NCBI RefSeq assembly: GCF_029537235.1 | Contig: NZ_CP120638.1 | Span: 3,412,501-3,476,500, forward strand | Source: Rhizobium sp. 32-5/1 | GTDB taxonomy: Bacteria > Pseudomonadota > Alphaproteobacteria > Rhizobiales > Rhizobiaceae | DNA length: 64,000 nucleotides | Reading direction: 5' to 3' | Position numbers and translations under genes: made by a program | Shown here: positions 21,032 to 29,878 of the stretch, in pieces | Layout of the letters: the number at the start of each line of letters is the position of its first letter | Position numbering within the stretch: position 1 is the stretch's first letter | Notes under the pieces: generated by a model | Told to the model about the DNA's origin: nothing | The model's database searches: none | Seen by the model: only the letters and a program-made list of their open reading frames with translations

Positions 21032-21346
21032 ATGATCCGCCACTGTGTTTTCATCCGCTTCAAGGACACTGTTTCAGCAGAGGAGCGCACCTCGATCCTT
21101 GCGGATATCGCTGCGCTGCAGCCGCTCATTTCCGGATATCTTGCCATCGATATCGGGCCCAATGTCAGCCCCGAAGGATTGGACAAGGGTTACACGAACG
21201 GCTTCATCATTGATTTTGCCGATACAGGTGCGCGCGATGACTATCTGGTGCATCCGGCGCATGAAAAGGCCGGCGGACGAATCGTTGCCGCGACAGAGGG
21301 CGGCATAGACGGTGTTTTCGTCTACGATTTCGATGTTGCCGGTTGA
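21032..21346 (+). CDS. Dabb (stress-responsive alpha/beta barrel) protein
   Basis: A 104-residue protein of the Dabb family, beginning IRHCVFIRFKD with the short alpha+beta fold and conserved His residues (HPAHEKAGG). Such proteins are dimeric barrels; some are cyclases or are linked to sugar catabolism, but most have no known reaction. It is the last gene of the GMC run, 9 bases after GMC 2. Confidence 0.8.
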   Translation: MIRHCVFIRFKDTVSAEERTSILADIAALQPLISGYLAIDIGPNVSPEGLDKGYTNGFIIDFADTGARDDYLVHPAHEKAGGRIVAATEGGIDGVFVYDFDVAG

Positions 21347-21461
21347 AATTTCTCGGCGGCAGGCAATATGAGGCAGTGTTCCAGAATGGACAAAAACTGC
21401 ATGGTTCGCGCGTTTTTTCATCTTGGCGTGGAACAACAGGCTTGTTGGCTCGTTGTCGCGG

Positions 21462-21647
21462 ATGGCGGCGCGATCATCTTCCGACAAAGCGAATTTCGGC
21501 AAGGGGATTCATTGGCAGGATCCACGCCAGGCATGGGAGCAAGGATCCAGGTCGCAAAGATTAGAAGCAATAGTTTCCGACGTCTTCAAGGGAATAACGA
21601 GGAGATTTCCCGACGCTGATGAGACGAGTTTGAGAGTTTTGAAATGA
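21462..21647 (+). CDS. Possible small hypothetical protein upstream of the receiver gene
   Basis: A 61-codon frame (MAARSSSDKANF ... DADETSLRVLK) ends in an ATGA overlap with the response regulator start, which hints at translational coupling. There is no recognisable domain. A TTG 13 codons upstream is an alternative start. I cannot exclude that this is only a chance frame. Confidence 0.28.
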   Translation: MAARSSSDKANFGKGIHWQDPRQAWEQGSRSQRLEAIVSDVFKGITRRFPDADETSLRVLK

Positions 21648-22042
21648 CATGCAAAATTCTGGTAGTCGAAGATGAAATCTTCGTCGCAACAGAAATCGAA
21701 TATGTGGTGTCCGAACTCGGACACAAGCCTATCGGCATCGCCGCAGACAAGGCTAAGGCCTTCGACCTTGCGCCGCTGGCCGACATAGCCCTCGTCGACC
21801 TCAATCTTCGCGACGGGCCAACGGGTATTGAGATCGGTCGCCTTCTTGCCGAACAGTATGGCGTAACCGTACTCTTCATGACGGCCAACCCTTCACAGCT
21901 GGGAGATGGTATTCCCGGAACGATCGGCGTTCTTCCAAAACCCGTGGGAGAAGAAGAGTTGATCAAGGCAGTCAACTATGCGGTTGCCAAGCGGTTCTCT
22001 CAGGAAGCCGAAGTGCCCACCCGGATGATGGTATTTTCATAA
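21644..22042 (+). CDS. Single-domain response regulator (receiver only)
   Basis: A 132-residue CheY-like receiver without an output domain. The acidic pair E9/D10, phosphoacceptor D52 in VDLNLRD, the Thr in FMTAN and the Lys in LPKPV are all present, so it should be phosphorylatable. It converges on an HWE-family histidine kinase gene with 69 bases between the stops. HWE kinases in alphaproteobacteria often signal through stand-alone receivers of this type, so the two may be partners. That pairing is inference. Confidence 0.85.
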   Translation: MTCKILVVEDEIFVATEIEYVVSELGHKPIGIAADKAKAFDLAPLADIALVDLNLRDGPTGIEIGRLLAEQYGVTVLFMTANPSQLGDGIPGTIGVLPKPVGEEELIKAVNYAVAKRFSQEAEVPTRMMVFS

Positions 22043-22111
22043 CGCCGTCCTCGGCCACGGCCGGCAATCGCTGCCGCCAAGTCCCTGATCAAAGCCGTGA
22101 TAGGCTATCCC

Positions 22112-24028
22112 TTACAGGAGGCGAGGCTGTGACAGCTTGCTGCTGCGGGAGATGGACGCGATCGGCATGGTCACGCTGACCTCGATACCATGCTCGGTCC
22201 ATGCGCGGCCCAATGTGCCTCCCAGTTGTCCTTCGACACTGATCTTCATCAGGCGTGAACCGAAACCATCGACCTCCGGTGGACGCAGCGGATACAGGCT
22301 GCCACTTTCTTTCCATTCCAAGCCGTAGCTGTCGCCTGCCTTTTTCCCGATGATATCAAGCCGACCGGCGGCATGCGAAAGCGCGCCATATTTGGCGGAA
22401 TTAGTCGCCAGTTCGTGCAACAACAGGGCCAGTGGTGTGGCTGCGCTATCCCCGATCGGCACGTCGTCACCGCGGAAGTTTATCCGCGTTTCATTGTTTT
22501 CCGCGGCATAGGGCTCAAGCAGTCGCTGCAACAGGCCAAAGATGGTCGTCTCGACGTCAATCGGTCGCGAGGATTTGCTGTGCGGTCGCACGAAATCATG
22601 GGCACGGCCCATCGCCTCGATGCGTTTGCGCAATTGCTCGGCAAAACCCCGAGATTCCGGCGCGGAACGGGCGGACAAGCCGATGATGCCGCTGAGCACC
22701 GAAAAGATATTCTTGATCCGGTGGCTCAGTTCGTGGGCGACAATCTCGCGTTCGGCCATGGCCATCTTGGCGTCGTGAATATCGGTGCAGGTACCATACC
22801 AGCGGCTGATCGCGCCTTTTTCGTCGCGCACCGGCAGGGCTCGTCCGAGCACCCAGCGATAGACGCCACTGTGATGCCGCAGGCGATACTCGATCTGATA
22901 GGGATCGCCAGTGTTAAGCGAATGGCCCCACGCTTCCCAGGCGCGCTCCTGGTCTTCCGGATGGAACATGCCGTTCCAGCCCTCACCGTCGGTTGAGCCA
23001 TCGGGCATTCCGGTGAATTCATACCAGCGCGCATTGTAATAATCGTGGAAACCGTCCGGCTGCGTCGACCAGACCATTTGCGGCATGGCATCGGCAAGCG
23101 TGCGGAATGCGGCTTCAGACCGTTCATGGGCCTCTGCCGCAGCCTTCTGCGCGGTAATATCGACCGCGACGCCGGGAAAGCGGGTGCATTGCCCTGCTGC
23201 ATCGAGGCTGGGCTGACCTTCTGCCAGCACCCAGCGGACCTCGCCATTTTTCTGGAGCAGCCGGTATTCGGCAGAAAAGCGCTCACCCGAGGCCATTGCC
23301 GCCTGCATCGACCGGGAAACAACCTCGACATCCTCGGGATGAATGCCGGAGAGATAGGCGGTGATTGGCGCCCCTTCCTCCGGGTTTTCGATATCGACGC
23401 CGTAGAGCGAGGAAAAGCGACGGTCGGAATAGACCTTGTCTTCACTCACACGCCAATCCCATGTTCCGACAATGCCGGACGCCCCGAGCGCCAACGACAA
23501 TTGTTCGCGGCTACGCACCAGCGCCCGCTCTGCCAGAACGCGCTTGGTCGTTTCGGAGAGAATTGCCAGCGCCGCAATGACCACGCTGTCTTCGTCGATC
23601 ACAGGACTGTAGTTAAGATTGAGCCAAACTTCTTCGGCCATGCCGTTGCGGTAAAGCGTGAACTGCTGGTCCTCATAGGATAGCGTTCCGCCATCAAAGA
23701 CCGTGTCGATAACCATCTTGTTGAAATCGGCAACCTCCGGCCAGGAACTAAAAGCCGATGCGCCGAAGCATTGCGGATGGCGCTTGCCGGCGATGGTCTT
23801 GTAGCCTTCGTTGTAGATAAGGATGCCTTCCCGCCCGACAAGCAGCACCATTGGCACTGGAGAGGCGAGCATGATACGTACAGTGGAGATCAGTGATGCA
23901 GGCCAGCCCTCGATCGGGCCGAGTGAGGTTGACTGCCAGTTCATCGTGTCGAAACGGTGCAGCATCTCGCTGCCTGCCATCTTTGCTGCGATATCAACGC
24001 CGCGCGAGGCGAACAAAGGTTTCGACAT
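22112..24028 (-). CDS. HWE-family sensor histidine kinase with PAS domains
   Basis: A 638-residue protein without membrane helices. The N-terminal half contains three PAS-like regions; PAC-type ends are seen at FSAEYRLLQKNGEVRWVLAE and YQIEYRLRHHSGVYRWVLGR. The phosphoacceptor helix is AHELSHRIKNIFSVLSGIIG, and the ATPase domain has LLHELATNSAKYGAL and the W-E signature GLEWKESG, which define the HWE/HisKA_2 class. It probably senses a cytosolic cue such as light or redox, but the cofactor is not apparent. The lone receiver converging on it is a candidate partner. Confidence 0.88.
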   Translation of the reverse strand: MSKPLFASRGVDIAAKMAGSEMLHRFDTMNWQSTSLGPIEGWPASLISTVRIMLASPVPMVLLVGREGILIYNEGYKTIAGKRHPQCFGASAFSSWPEVADFNKMVIDTVFDGGTLSYEDQQFTLYRNGMAEEVWLNLNYSPVIDEDSVVIAALAILSETTKRVLAERALVRSREQLSLALGASGIVGTWDWRVSEDKVYSDRRFSSLYGVDIENPEEGAPITAYLSGIHPEDVEVVSRSMQAAMASGERFSAEYRLLQKNGEVRWVLAEGQPSLDAAGQCTRFPGVAVDITAQKAAAEAHERSEAAFRTLADAMPQMVWSTQPDGFHDYYNARWYEFTGMPDGSTDGEGWNGMFHPEDQERAWEAWGHSLNTGDPYQIEYRLRHHSGVYRWVLGRALPVRDEKGAISRWYGTCTDIHDAKMAMAEREIVAHELSHRIKNIFSVLSGIIGLSARSAPESRGFAEQLRKRIEAMGRAHDFVRPHSKSSRPIDVETTIFGLLQRLLEPYAAENNETRINFRGDDVPIGDSAATPLALLLHELATNSAKYGALSHAAGRLDIIGKKAGDSYGLEWKESGSLYPLRPPEVDGFGSRLMKISVEGQLGGTLGRAWTEHGIEVSVTMPIASISRSSKLSQPRLL

Positions 24029-24505
24029 AGTTTTTATCTCAAATTAATGCAGGAATACAAATACCTGATTTTGGCTTTGGAACAGACATATAGTCCGGCT
24101 CAACGGGAAGTCATCTGTACTTGTGCAAAATCCATAGCGGAATTTTTCAGCTTAATCGCGCTTTGACCGACACGGAGTTCGGAAACAGTTGCCCTTAGCC
24201 GCGATTCATCTTAGAATCACCTAATGAGCCGCTTGCAACTTTGTTTGCGCCGCGTCCGGCTTTTGTCCGAATGATTGCCAGTGAACGGGTTTTCCAAGAC
24301 ATGGTTTCAGAAACCGTGCAGAGCCCTGACCTTCAGGGCGGCAGGGTGCAATCGACGCGTTCCTGAATGGCCTTCAGCCATGCGTTGTTTCCAGATCCAG
24401 GCCGTGGGCTGAAAGGCTAAGACGATCGTGTGCGTCCTTGGGTGGCGGAGCATGGGAACTCTGTTTTCCGATCGCCTCAGCCCTGATCATATCTTTGCTT
24501 GTGCC

Positions 24506-24531
24506 GGAACAAAACCCTGCTGGAAATTGTT
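24506..24531 (+). promoter_or_regulatory. Possible EcfG-type general-stress promoter
   Basis: GGAAC (24506-24510), a 17-base spacer and TGTT resemble the GGAAC-N16/17-CGTT promoters of the alphaproteobacterial general-stress sigma factor, with one -10 mismatch. It lies 27 bases before the transglutaminase-like start. The remainder of the 24029-24557 gap shows short palindromes only and no gene. Confidence 0.25.
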
Positions 24532-24557
24532 CTCCGCTTCATCTGTGGAGGTTCTGC

Positions 24558-25490
24558 ATGTTCATACGTTTCGGATACGAGATCGGCATCCATTGCGAGC
24601 AGCCGACCCCGATGATGACTTATCTTTCGATCGATCGGGACCGTCGTCACGCGGTTGTCAGCGAGCGCGGGCCCATCGCCAGTCCGGCCATAAGCATGAG
24701 TGAAATTTCCGATCCCTTCGGCAATACTTGCATGCGCATGGTCGTGCCGGAGGGTGGTGTTCATCTGAGTTATGATGCGGTGATCCGCGACAGTGGCGCT
24801 CCCGATCCAGTTAATCTCGCCGTCCAGGCTGTTCCGGTTGAAAAACTGCCTGCAGCGTGCCTACCGTATCTTTCGGCCAGTCGTTACTGCGAAACCGATC
24901 GCTTTGGTTCTTTGGCATGGCGCTTGTTCGGCGAGGTCGAGCCCGGTTGGGCGCGGGTGCAGGCGATTTGCGACTATGTGCACGAGCGGCTCTTGTTCAG
25001 CTATGGTTATGCGGCGACCTTGCGTACCGCCATGGAGGCCCATGATGAGCGCGTCGGCGTCAGCCGGGATTATGCCCATCTGGCGGTGACGCTGTGCCGG
25101 GCCATGAACATGCCGGCCCGCTACGTGAACGGCTATATGGGCGATATCGGCGTGCCCGAAAACCCGGCGCCGATGGATTTCAATGCCTGGTTCGAAGTCT
25201 ATCTCGGCGATCGCTGGTACACGTTCGATGCGCGCAACAATGAGCCGAGGATCGGTCGCATAGCGGTTGCACGGGGCAGGGATGCCGCGGACATTCCCCT
25301 GATCCAGACCTTCGGCAAACATGAATTGACCACTTTCACTGTCTGGACCTGCAAGGAGACGGATGCAGCCCTGACACACTCGCACAAAAAGGCGGACGTT
25401 TCTCTTGTGACGCCGTGGTTCAGCGAGCGCTGGACCCGCCATGTTCAGGAGAGGGAACATCAGCACGAACAGGATCACTCCCATCTCTGA
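24558..25490 (+). CDS. Transglutaminase-like protein lacking the canonical Cys and His
   Basis: A 310-residue protein with the N-terminal beta domain and the transglutaminase-like core of a rhizobial family. GGAGG lies before ATG 24558, which is preferred to longer frames. In active homologues the triad is Cys in GVCRD, His in an HAW-type motif and Asp in TFDAR. Here the positions read GVSRDYAHLAV (Ser169), DFNAWFEVYL (Asn209) and TFDARN (Asp224), so two of the three residues are replaced. The C-terminal tail is His/Glu-rich (HVQEREHQHEQDHSH) and could bind metal. It may be a non-catalytic binding protein. Confidence 0.8.
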   Translation: MFIRFGYEIGIHCEQPTPMMTYLSIDRDRRHAVVSERGPIASPAISMSEISDPFGNTCMRMVVPEGGVHLSYDAVIRDSGAPDPVNLAVQAVPVEKLPAACLPYLSASRYCETDRFGSLAWRLFGEVEPGWARVQAICDYVHERLLFSYGYAATLRTAMEAHDERVGVSRDYAHLAVTLCRAMNMPARYVNGYMGDIGVPENPAPMDFNAWFEVYLGDRWYTFDARNNEPRIGRIAVARGRDAADIPLIQTFGKHELTTFTVWTCKETDAALTHSHKKADVSLVTPWFSERWTRHVQEREHQHEQDHSHL

Positions 25491-25661
25491 AAAATTGGGG
25501 GTGCTGCTGAAACAAAAGGAACTGATTTTTCACTTTTAAGTCGGAATCCGCAAAAAGATATCTATAAAATCTGTGGAATATATCGGACAACGTGACTGTC
25601 AGTTGCTTTTGGCGGGATTGGGGCTGTTTTCCCGTCTGGCCCAACGCGCAAGGAGGACGAC

Positions 25662-25802
25662 ATGCAAAGTTTTAGGCCGATCCGCAATTCATCCTATGTC
25701 CCCGGCCCTGAGCCGCGGATAAACTGGAGTTTTGCCGCCCAGGGCGCTGCCTTCGCTGCTGCGTTCCTATTCGTAACCGCTTTCGTCTGCGGCATTCTCT
25801 GA
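25662..25802 (+). CDS. Small single-helix membrane protein, 46 residues
   Basis: AAGGAGG stands directly before the ATG. The frame encodes 46 residues: a polar N-terminus with several Pro and Arg, then a hydrophobic C-terminal segment (FAAAFLFVTAFVCGIL) long enough to span the membrane. No homologue is recalled. The strong ribosome site, AT-rich upstream region and clean stop 7 bases before the neighbouring gene's end support a real gene. Confidence 0.55.
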   Translation: MQSFRPIRNSSYVPGPEPRINWSFAAQGAAFAAAFLFVTAFVCGIL

Positions 25803-25809
25803 CATCAGA

Positions 25810-26202
25810 TCAACTGGCGCGCGACAGATGTTCATGGATAGCGAGCCATTGACCATCGGCCGATCTGGTAAAGACAATCGTTTCCCGTTCCCGGCTGATC
25901 ACCGGCTCGCCGCCAAACTCCGCCTCGGTTTCCACGCTGTGTGTGAAGACCGCAACGTCGCCGGCTATCTGCAGGTTCCGCTCGCTGGAGTGGCAAGACC
26001 GCACGCGAAACCCGTCACGGCTTTCCCACAATGCCCATTCGGCCTCATATTCGGCCCGGCTTTTCAAAGTCCGATCAAGGTTGTGAAAAATGAAGGTCGC
26101 GTCCGGTGAAAAGGCCGCGAAATAGGCGTCGCGCTCATGGCGTGAAAACGCCGCGACAAGCTGTTCGGCGGCGGCAAGAACCGCCTGCTTGGTGTTTTCC
26201 AT
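25810..26202 (-). CDS. NTF2-like/SnoaL-type protein
   Basis: A 130-residue protein of the ketosteroid-isomerase-like (NTF2) fold: AYFAAFSPDATFIFHN, then GDVAVFTHSVETE and IVFTRSADGQWLAIHEHLS, matching SgcJ/EcaC/SnoaL-like cytosolic proteins. Function in this family ranges from hydrolase to carrier. It lies directly downstream of the TetR gene on the same strand (17-base gap), so the two probably form an operon. Confidence 0.75.
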   Translation of the reverse strand: MENTKQAVLAAAEQLVAAFSRHERDAYFAAFSPDATFIFHNLDRTLKSRAEYEAEWALWESRDGFRVRSCHSSERNLQIAGDVAVFTHSVETEAEFGGEPVISRERETIVFTRSADGQWLAIHEHLSRAS

Positions 26203-26219
26203 CCCTGTATTTCCTGTTT

Positions 26220-26846
26220 TTATGAAAGTTTTGGCGGGCCCATCAGCGTGGCAATCGGCCGGTTCTGTCGCGCGACCTCTTCCTTCAGTGTCTCCAGCGG
26301 CATGGTCTCGTCGCGAACGAACTCCGTGAACATGGTGTTGAGATTGTTGAAGATCATCTGGCCGACGGCCACCGTGTCGATGCCCGGCATGATCGCGCCG
26401 CGCAGTTGCAGCTTGCCGATCAGCATCGAGACCTGATCGCAGAGGCGACCGTCAAGCTCGGTGTAACGCTTGCTGAACGGGCTTTCCGGCTGCTGGATCG
26501 ACATCGCCATGGCGGTGCGCCACATTTCCTTGGAGAGGTAGAACAGCGAGTGATCGTAATACTGATTGATCAATGCCTTCAGGGCCTCGATCACGGTCGA
26601 AGGCGGATTTTCGACGATCGCCTTGCCGGCCTCGAGAACCTCCTCGACTTCCATCGAGACGGCGGCGACCAGAATGTCGCCCTTGTTTTCATAGTAGTTG
26701 TAGAAGGTGCCGACCGAAATCTCGGCGATCTGTGCGATGTCCTCGATCCGAGCGGCGTCATAGCCGACATCGCGAAACAGGCGCGTCGCCGCTTCCAGGA
26801 TGCGGCGGTTCCGATCCGCCTTCTGTTTAGCGCGAAGCCCCGCCAT
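26220..26846 (-). CDS. TetR/AcrR family transcriptional regulator
   Basis: A 208-residue regulator. The N-terminal helix-turn-helix is IEDIAQIAEISVGTFYNYY within residues 18-60, followed by an all-helical ligand domain. It is divergent from the polyamine-type importer operon, with the two starts 123 bases apart, and is the likely local repressor. The NTF2-like gene downstream is probably co-transcribed. Confidence 0.85.
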   Translation of the reverse strand: MAGLRAKQKADRNRRILEAATRLFRDVGYDAARIEDIAQIAEISVGTFYNYYENKGDILVAAVSMEVEEVLEAGKAIVENPPSTVIEALKALINQYYDHSLFYLSKEMWRTAMAMSIQQPESPFSKRYTELDGRLCDQVSMLIGKLQLRGAIMPGIDTVAVGQMIFNNLNTMFTEFVRDETMPLETLKEEVARQNRPIATLMGPPKLS

Positions 26847-26969
26847 TGCTTGATCCTCTTCTGCCCGTCACTTTTCTGAATGCCCTCAAAATTAATATTG
26901 ACTTAAAAAATGAACTCATTCAATCTTTTTCTCGAAGGCGCCGGAATGAGCGTCAAACCAGAGGGCAAC

Positions 26970-28066
26970 ATGATGACATCTTCCATGAAGGGCGCTTTTG
27001 CGCGCCGGTTTTTGCGTCTGCCGCCGCCACTGCCGTTGCGGCCGTTTCGATTGTTCCGACAGCTACCCCTGCCTTCGCGCAGGACGAGCTCAATGCCCTG
27101 GTCTGGTGCGACCACACCGACCCGGCGCTGATCGAGCCGTTCGAAAAGGCCAACAACGTCAAGGTCAATCTGAAAGACTACGAGGGAACGGGTGCGGCGC
27201 TTTCGATCCTCGAACAATCGCAGCCGGGTGACTGGGATGTGCTTGTCATTGACGGCGTCGATGTCCAGCGCGCCGTCGGCATGGACCTGCTCGCCGAAAT
27301 ACCGGCCGATGCGTTGCCGACAGCCGATCTCTTCCCGGAAGTGCGCATGGAAGCCAACAACACCAAGGACGGCAAGACCTACGCCGTCACCGAGAAGTTC
27401 GGCTACAACACGATTTCCTACGACAAGACCAAGGTCGATCCGAAGGACATGCAGGACCTTTCGATCATCTGGTCCGACAAATACAAGGGCCGCATCGCGC
27501 TCTATGACTATTACCTGCCGATGATCGGTCTGGTCGGCCTCGGGCTCGGCAAGAAGACCGCCGAACTCTCGGACGCCGACATGCCGGCGATCGCCGAAAA
27601 GCTCTCCGAGATGAAGAAGGTCTCCAAGCAGGTGAGCGACGTCGTCTCCTCTCAGACGGCGCTTGCGACCGGCGAGGTCGATATTCTGGTCGGCGGCGGC
27701 GAATGGATCACGGCAGCACTATCAGGCGAAAAGCCAAACCTCGACTGGACCGTGCCGGATCAGGGTGCCGTTCGCTGGGCCCAGTCGATCGGCGTGATGA
27801 AGACGTCGAAGAAGCAGGAACTGGCGCTGAAATTCGTCCAGTATATCGTCAGCCCGGAAGGGCAGGCGCGGCTTGCGACATCCTCCTGCTATTGGGCCAT
27901 GCCAGCCAACGCCAAGGCCGGCGAACACCTGAGCGATGCCCAGAAGGCGGCGCTGCGCTGGAACGACCAGGCAGCCTACCTGAAGAAGACGCAGCTCTAT
28001 CCGATCCCCAGCGCCGAACTCGACCAGAAGATGCAGGACGCCTGGACGGACATGATGCAGCAGTAG
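26970..28066 (+). CDS. ABC transporter substrate-binding protein, PotD-like (frameshift near 27010)
   Basis: Extracellular solute-binding protein of the spermidine/putrescine type (NALVWCDHTDPALIEPFEK ... EGTGAALSILEQ). The mature part is in one frame but the natural start, ATG 26970 (MMTSSMKGAFARRF), is in another. Adding one T to the TTTTT at 27010-27014 joins them as ARRFFASAAATAVAA and restores a Sec signal peptide ending at TPAFA, total 365 residues. Without repair only a longer frame with an unlikely N-terminus exists. It is the first gene of an importer operon controlled perhaps by the divergent TetR. Confidence 0.83.
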
Positions 28067-28082
28067 GAAGCTGCGTGACGAT

Positions 28083-28197
28083 TGCCCCTCACCCTAACCC
28101 TCTCGCCGCCAGCAGGCAGAGGGGACGACGGAGTTTGCCGCTTGGTCCTTCTCCCCGTTAAAACGGGGAGAAGGTGCCCGATAGGGCGGATGAGGGG
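28083..28197. repeat. Rhizobial intergenic palindromic repeat, copy 3
   Basis: The outer arms are TGCCCCTCACCC and GATGAGGGGC; inside is the stem CTTCTCCCCGTT / AACGGGGAGAAG followed by GTGCCCGATAGGGCGGATGA, a sequence widespread between rhizobial genes. It lies between the binding protein and permease genes and could also shape mRNA levels within the operon. Confidence 0.7.
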
Positions 28198-28223
28198 CTA
28201 TTCCAGAACCGGAGCTTTGCAGC

Positions 28224-29087
28224 ATGTTCGCCCAAACCCTCGAACAGACCGAACGTCGCAAGGCCTGGGGCTTCGTCGCGCCGGCGCTTGTCTGGACGCT
28301 CGCATTCTTCGTGGTGCCGTTCCTGTTCATGGTGGCGATGAGCCTGTGGTCGCGGCAGAGCGGCCAGATCGTCAGGGCCTGGAATCTCGACAACTATTTC
28401 GCCTTCTTCGAAAAGGCTGCACTGTTCAAGGGGCTGATCAATTCGCTCGAGATAACGCTGATCGTTACCGTTCTCTCGGTGCTGCTTGCCTATCCGCTCG
28501 CCTGGATCATCGCCGAGCGGGTGCCGAAACGCTTCCAGCGCCTGGCGCTGATCCTGGCGATCCTGCCGTTCTGGACCTCCTATGTGGTCCGTTCCTATTC
28601 CTGGCTTCTGGTTCTTTCGAAAAACGGCGTCGTCAACCAGACGCTGATGACCATCGGCCTTGTCAGCGAACCGCTGGAGCTTGCCAGCAACCGCACTGCG
28701 ACGGTGATCGGCTTTGTGCATTTCTTCGTCATGCTGCTGACGCTGACGATCTATGCCAATCTCGTGCAGCTCTCGCCCAACTATCGCCGCGCCGCCGCCG
28801 ATCTCGGGGCGAATGCCTTCCAGACCTTCCGACATGTCATCCTGCCGCTGACGCTGCCGGGCATCATGACCGGTGCCTTCCTCACCTTCGTGCTGTGCAT
28901 CGGCGACTACGTCACGCCACAGATCCTCGGCGGCAACAACGAGCTCGTGCTGCCTCAGATCATCATGCTGCAGCTCGGTCGCCGCGCCGATTTTCCGATG
29001 GCGGCGGCATTGTCCATCATTCTGATGCTGGCGGTCACGCTTGCCTATGTGCTCTGCGCGCGCTGGCTGAAGATCGAGAGGGCATGA
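28224..29087 (+). CDS. ABC transporter permease, PotB-like
   Basis: A 287-residue inner-membrane permease with an N-terminal helix (WTLAFFVVPFLFMVAMSLW), further helices, and an EAA-type loop NYRRAAADLGANAFQTFRHV. It matches the PotB/PotH family for polyamine-like or opine-like substrates. The stop overlaps the next permease start as ATGA. Confidence 0.87.
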   Translation: MFAQTLEQTERRKAWGFVAPALVWTLAFFVVPFLFMVAMSLWSRQSGQIVRAWNLDNYFAFFEKAALFKGLINSLEITLIVTVLSVLLAYPLAWIIAERVPKRFQRLALILAILPFWTSYVVRSYSWLLVLSKNGVVNQTLMTIGLVSEPLELASNRTATVIGFVHFFVMLLTLTIYANLVQLSPNYRRAAADLGANAFQTFRHVILPLTLPGIMTGAFLTFVLCIGDYVTPQILGGNNELVLPQIIMLQLGRRADFPMAAALSIILMLAVTLAYVLCARWLKIERA

Positions 29088-29878
29088 CGATGCGCAATGT
29101 TCTGATTTCCACGGTATCCTGGGTCTATGCGACGCTGATCTTTGGTTTCATCTTCCTGCCGGTCGCGGTCCTCGTGCTGTTCTCGTTCCAGGACGGCCGC
29201 CTGCCGGTGCCGCCGTTCAACGGCTTTTCGACGCAGTGGTACGCGGCGGTGTTTGCCGATCGAAAACTGATGGCGGCGCTCGCCAATTCGTTTGTCGTCG
29301 CGCTGGTTTCCTCGCTGATTGCCTGCCTTCTCGGCTTCCTCGCAGCCTATGCGCTTGCCCGCCACAAGCTGCCGGGCTCGGCGCTCCAGCGCGGCCTTCT
29401 GATCGCGCCGATGACGGTGAGCTACCTGATCATCGCGCTTGGCCTGCTCACCGTGCTCAACACGTTCGGCATTCCGCTGTCGCTCTGGACGGTCGGCGTG
29501 GGCCATGTGGTCATCAACCTGCCGCTCTGCTTTGCCATCATCTATTCCTCGATGGGCGATCATCACATCAATATCGAGCGGGCGGCGCGAGATCTCGGCG
29601 CCAGCGATTTTAAGGTCATGGTGCTGGTCACCGCGCCGATGCTGATGCCCTCCATCCTGGCGGCCTTCTTTCTCTCCGTCACGTTCAGCTGGGACGAGTT
29701 CATCATCGCCTTTCTCCTGTCGCGCTTCGACGTGACGCTGCCGGTGGAGATCTGGAGCCTGTTGCGCTCCGGGCTCAATCCGAAGACCAATGCCATCGGC
29801 TCGCTGGTCTTCCTGGTCTCCGTCGCTGCCCTGCTGCTGCTTGAATTCACGCTTTTCAGAAAGTCCGGAAAATCATGA
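29084..29878 (+). CDS. ABC transporter permease, PotC-like
   Basis: A 264-residue permease (MTMRNVLISTV) with the EAA loop NIERAARDLGASDFKVMVLV. The start at 29084 is chosen because it forms the ATGA overlap with PotB; the same frame is open far upstream but without a ribosome site. The ATPase start overlaps its stop in the same way. Confidence 0.87.
   Translation: MTMRNVLISTVSWVYATLIFGFIFLPVAVLVLFSFQDGRLPVPPFNGFSTQWYAAVFADRKLMAALANSFVVALVSSLIACLLGFLAAYALARHKLPGSALQRGLLIAPMTVSYLIIALGLLTVLNTFGIPLSLWTVGVGHVVINLPLCFAIIYSSMGDHHINIERAARDLGASDFKVMVLVTAPMLMPSILAAFFLSVTFSWDEFIIAFLLSRFDVTLPVEIWSLLRSGLNPKTNAIGSLVFLVSVAALLLLEFTLFRKSGKS

Noticed and set aside
21074..21502. Minus-strand frame with a plausible-looking N-terminus overlapping the Dabb gene
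   Set aside because: Most of it is antisense to the conserved Dabb gene, and no domain is recognisable.
28082..29878. Single 598-codon frame covering both PotB- and PotC-like permeases
   Set aside because: The first third is in the wrong frame relative to the PotB-like gene and has no permease sequence. The PotC-like gene starts at 29084 in an ATGA overlap.
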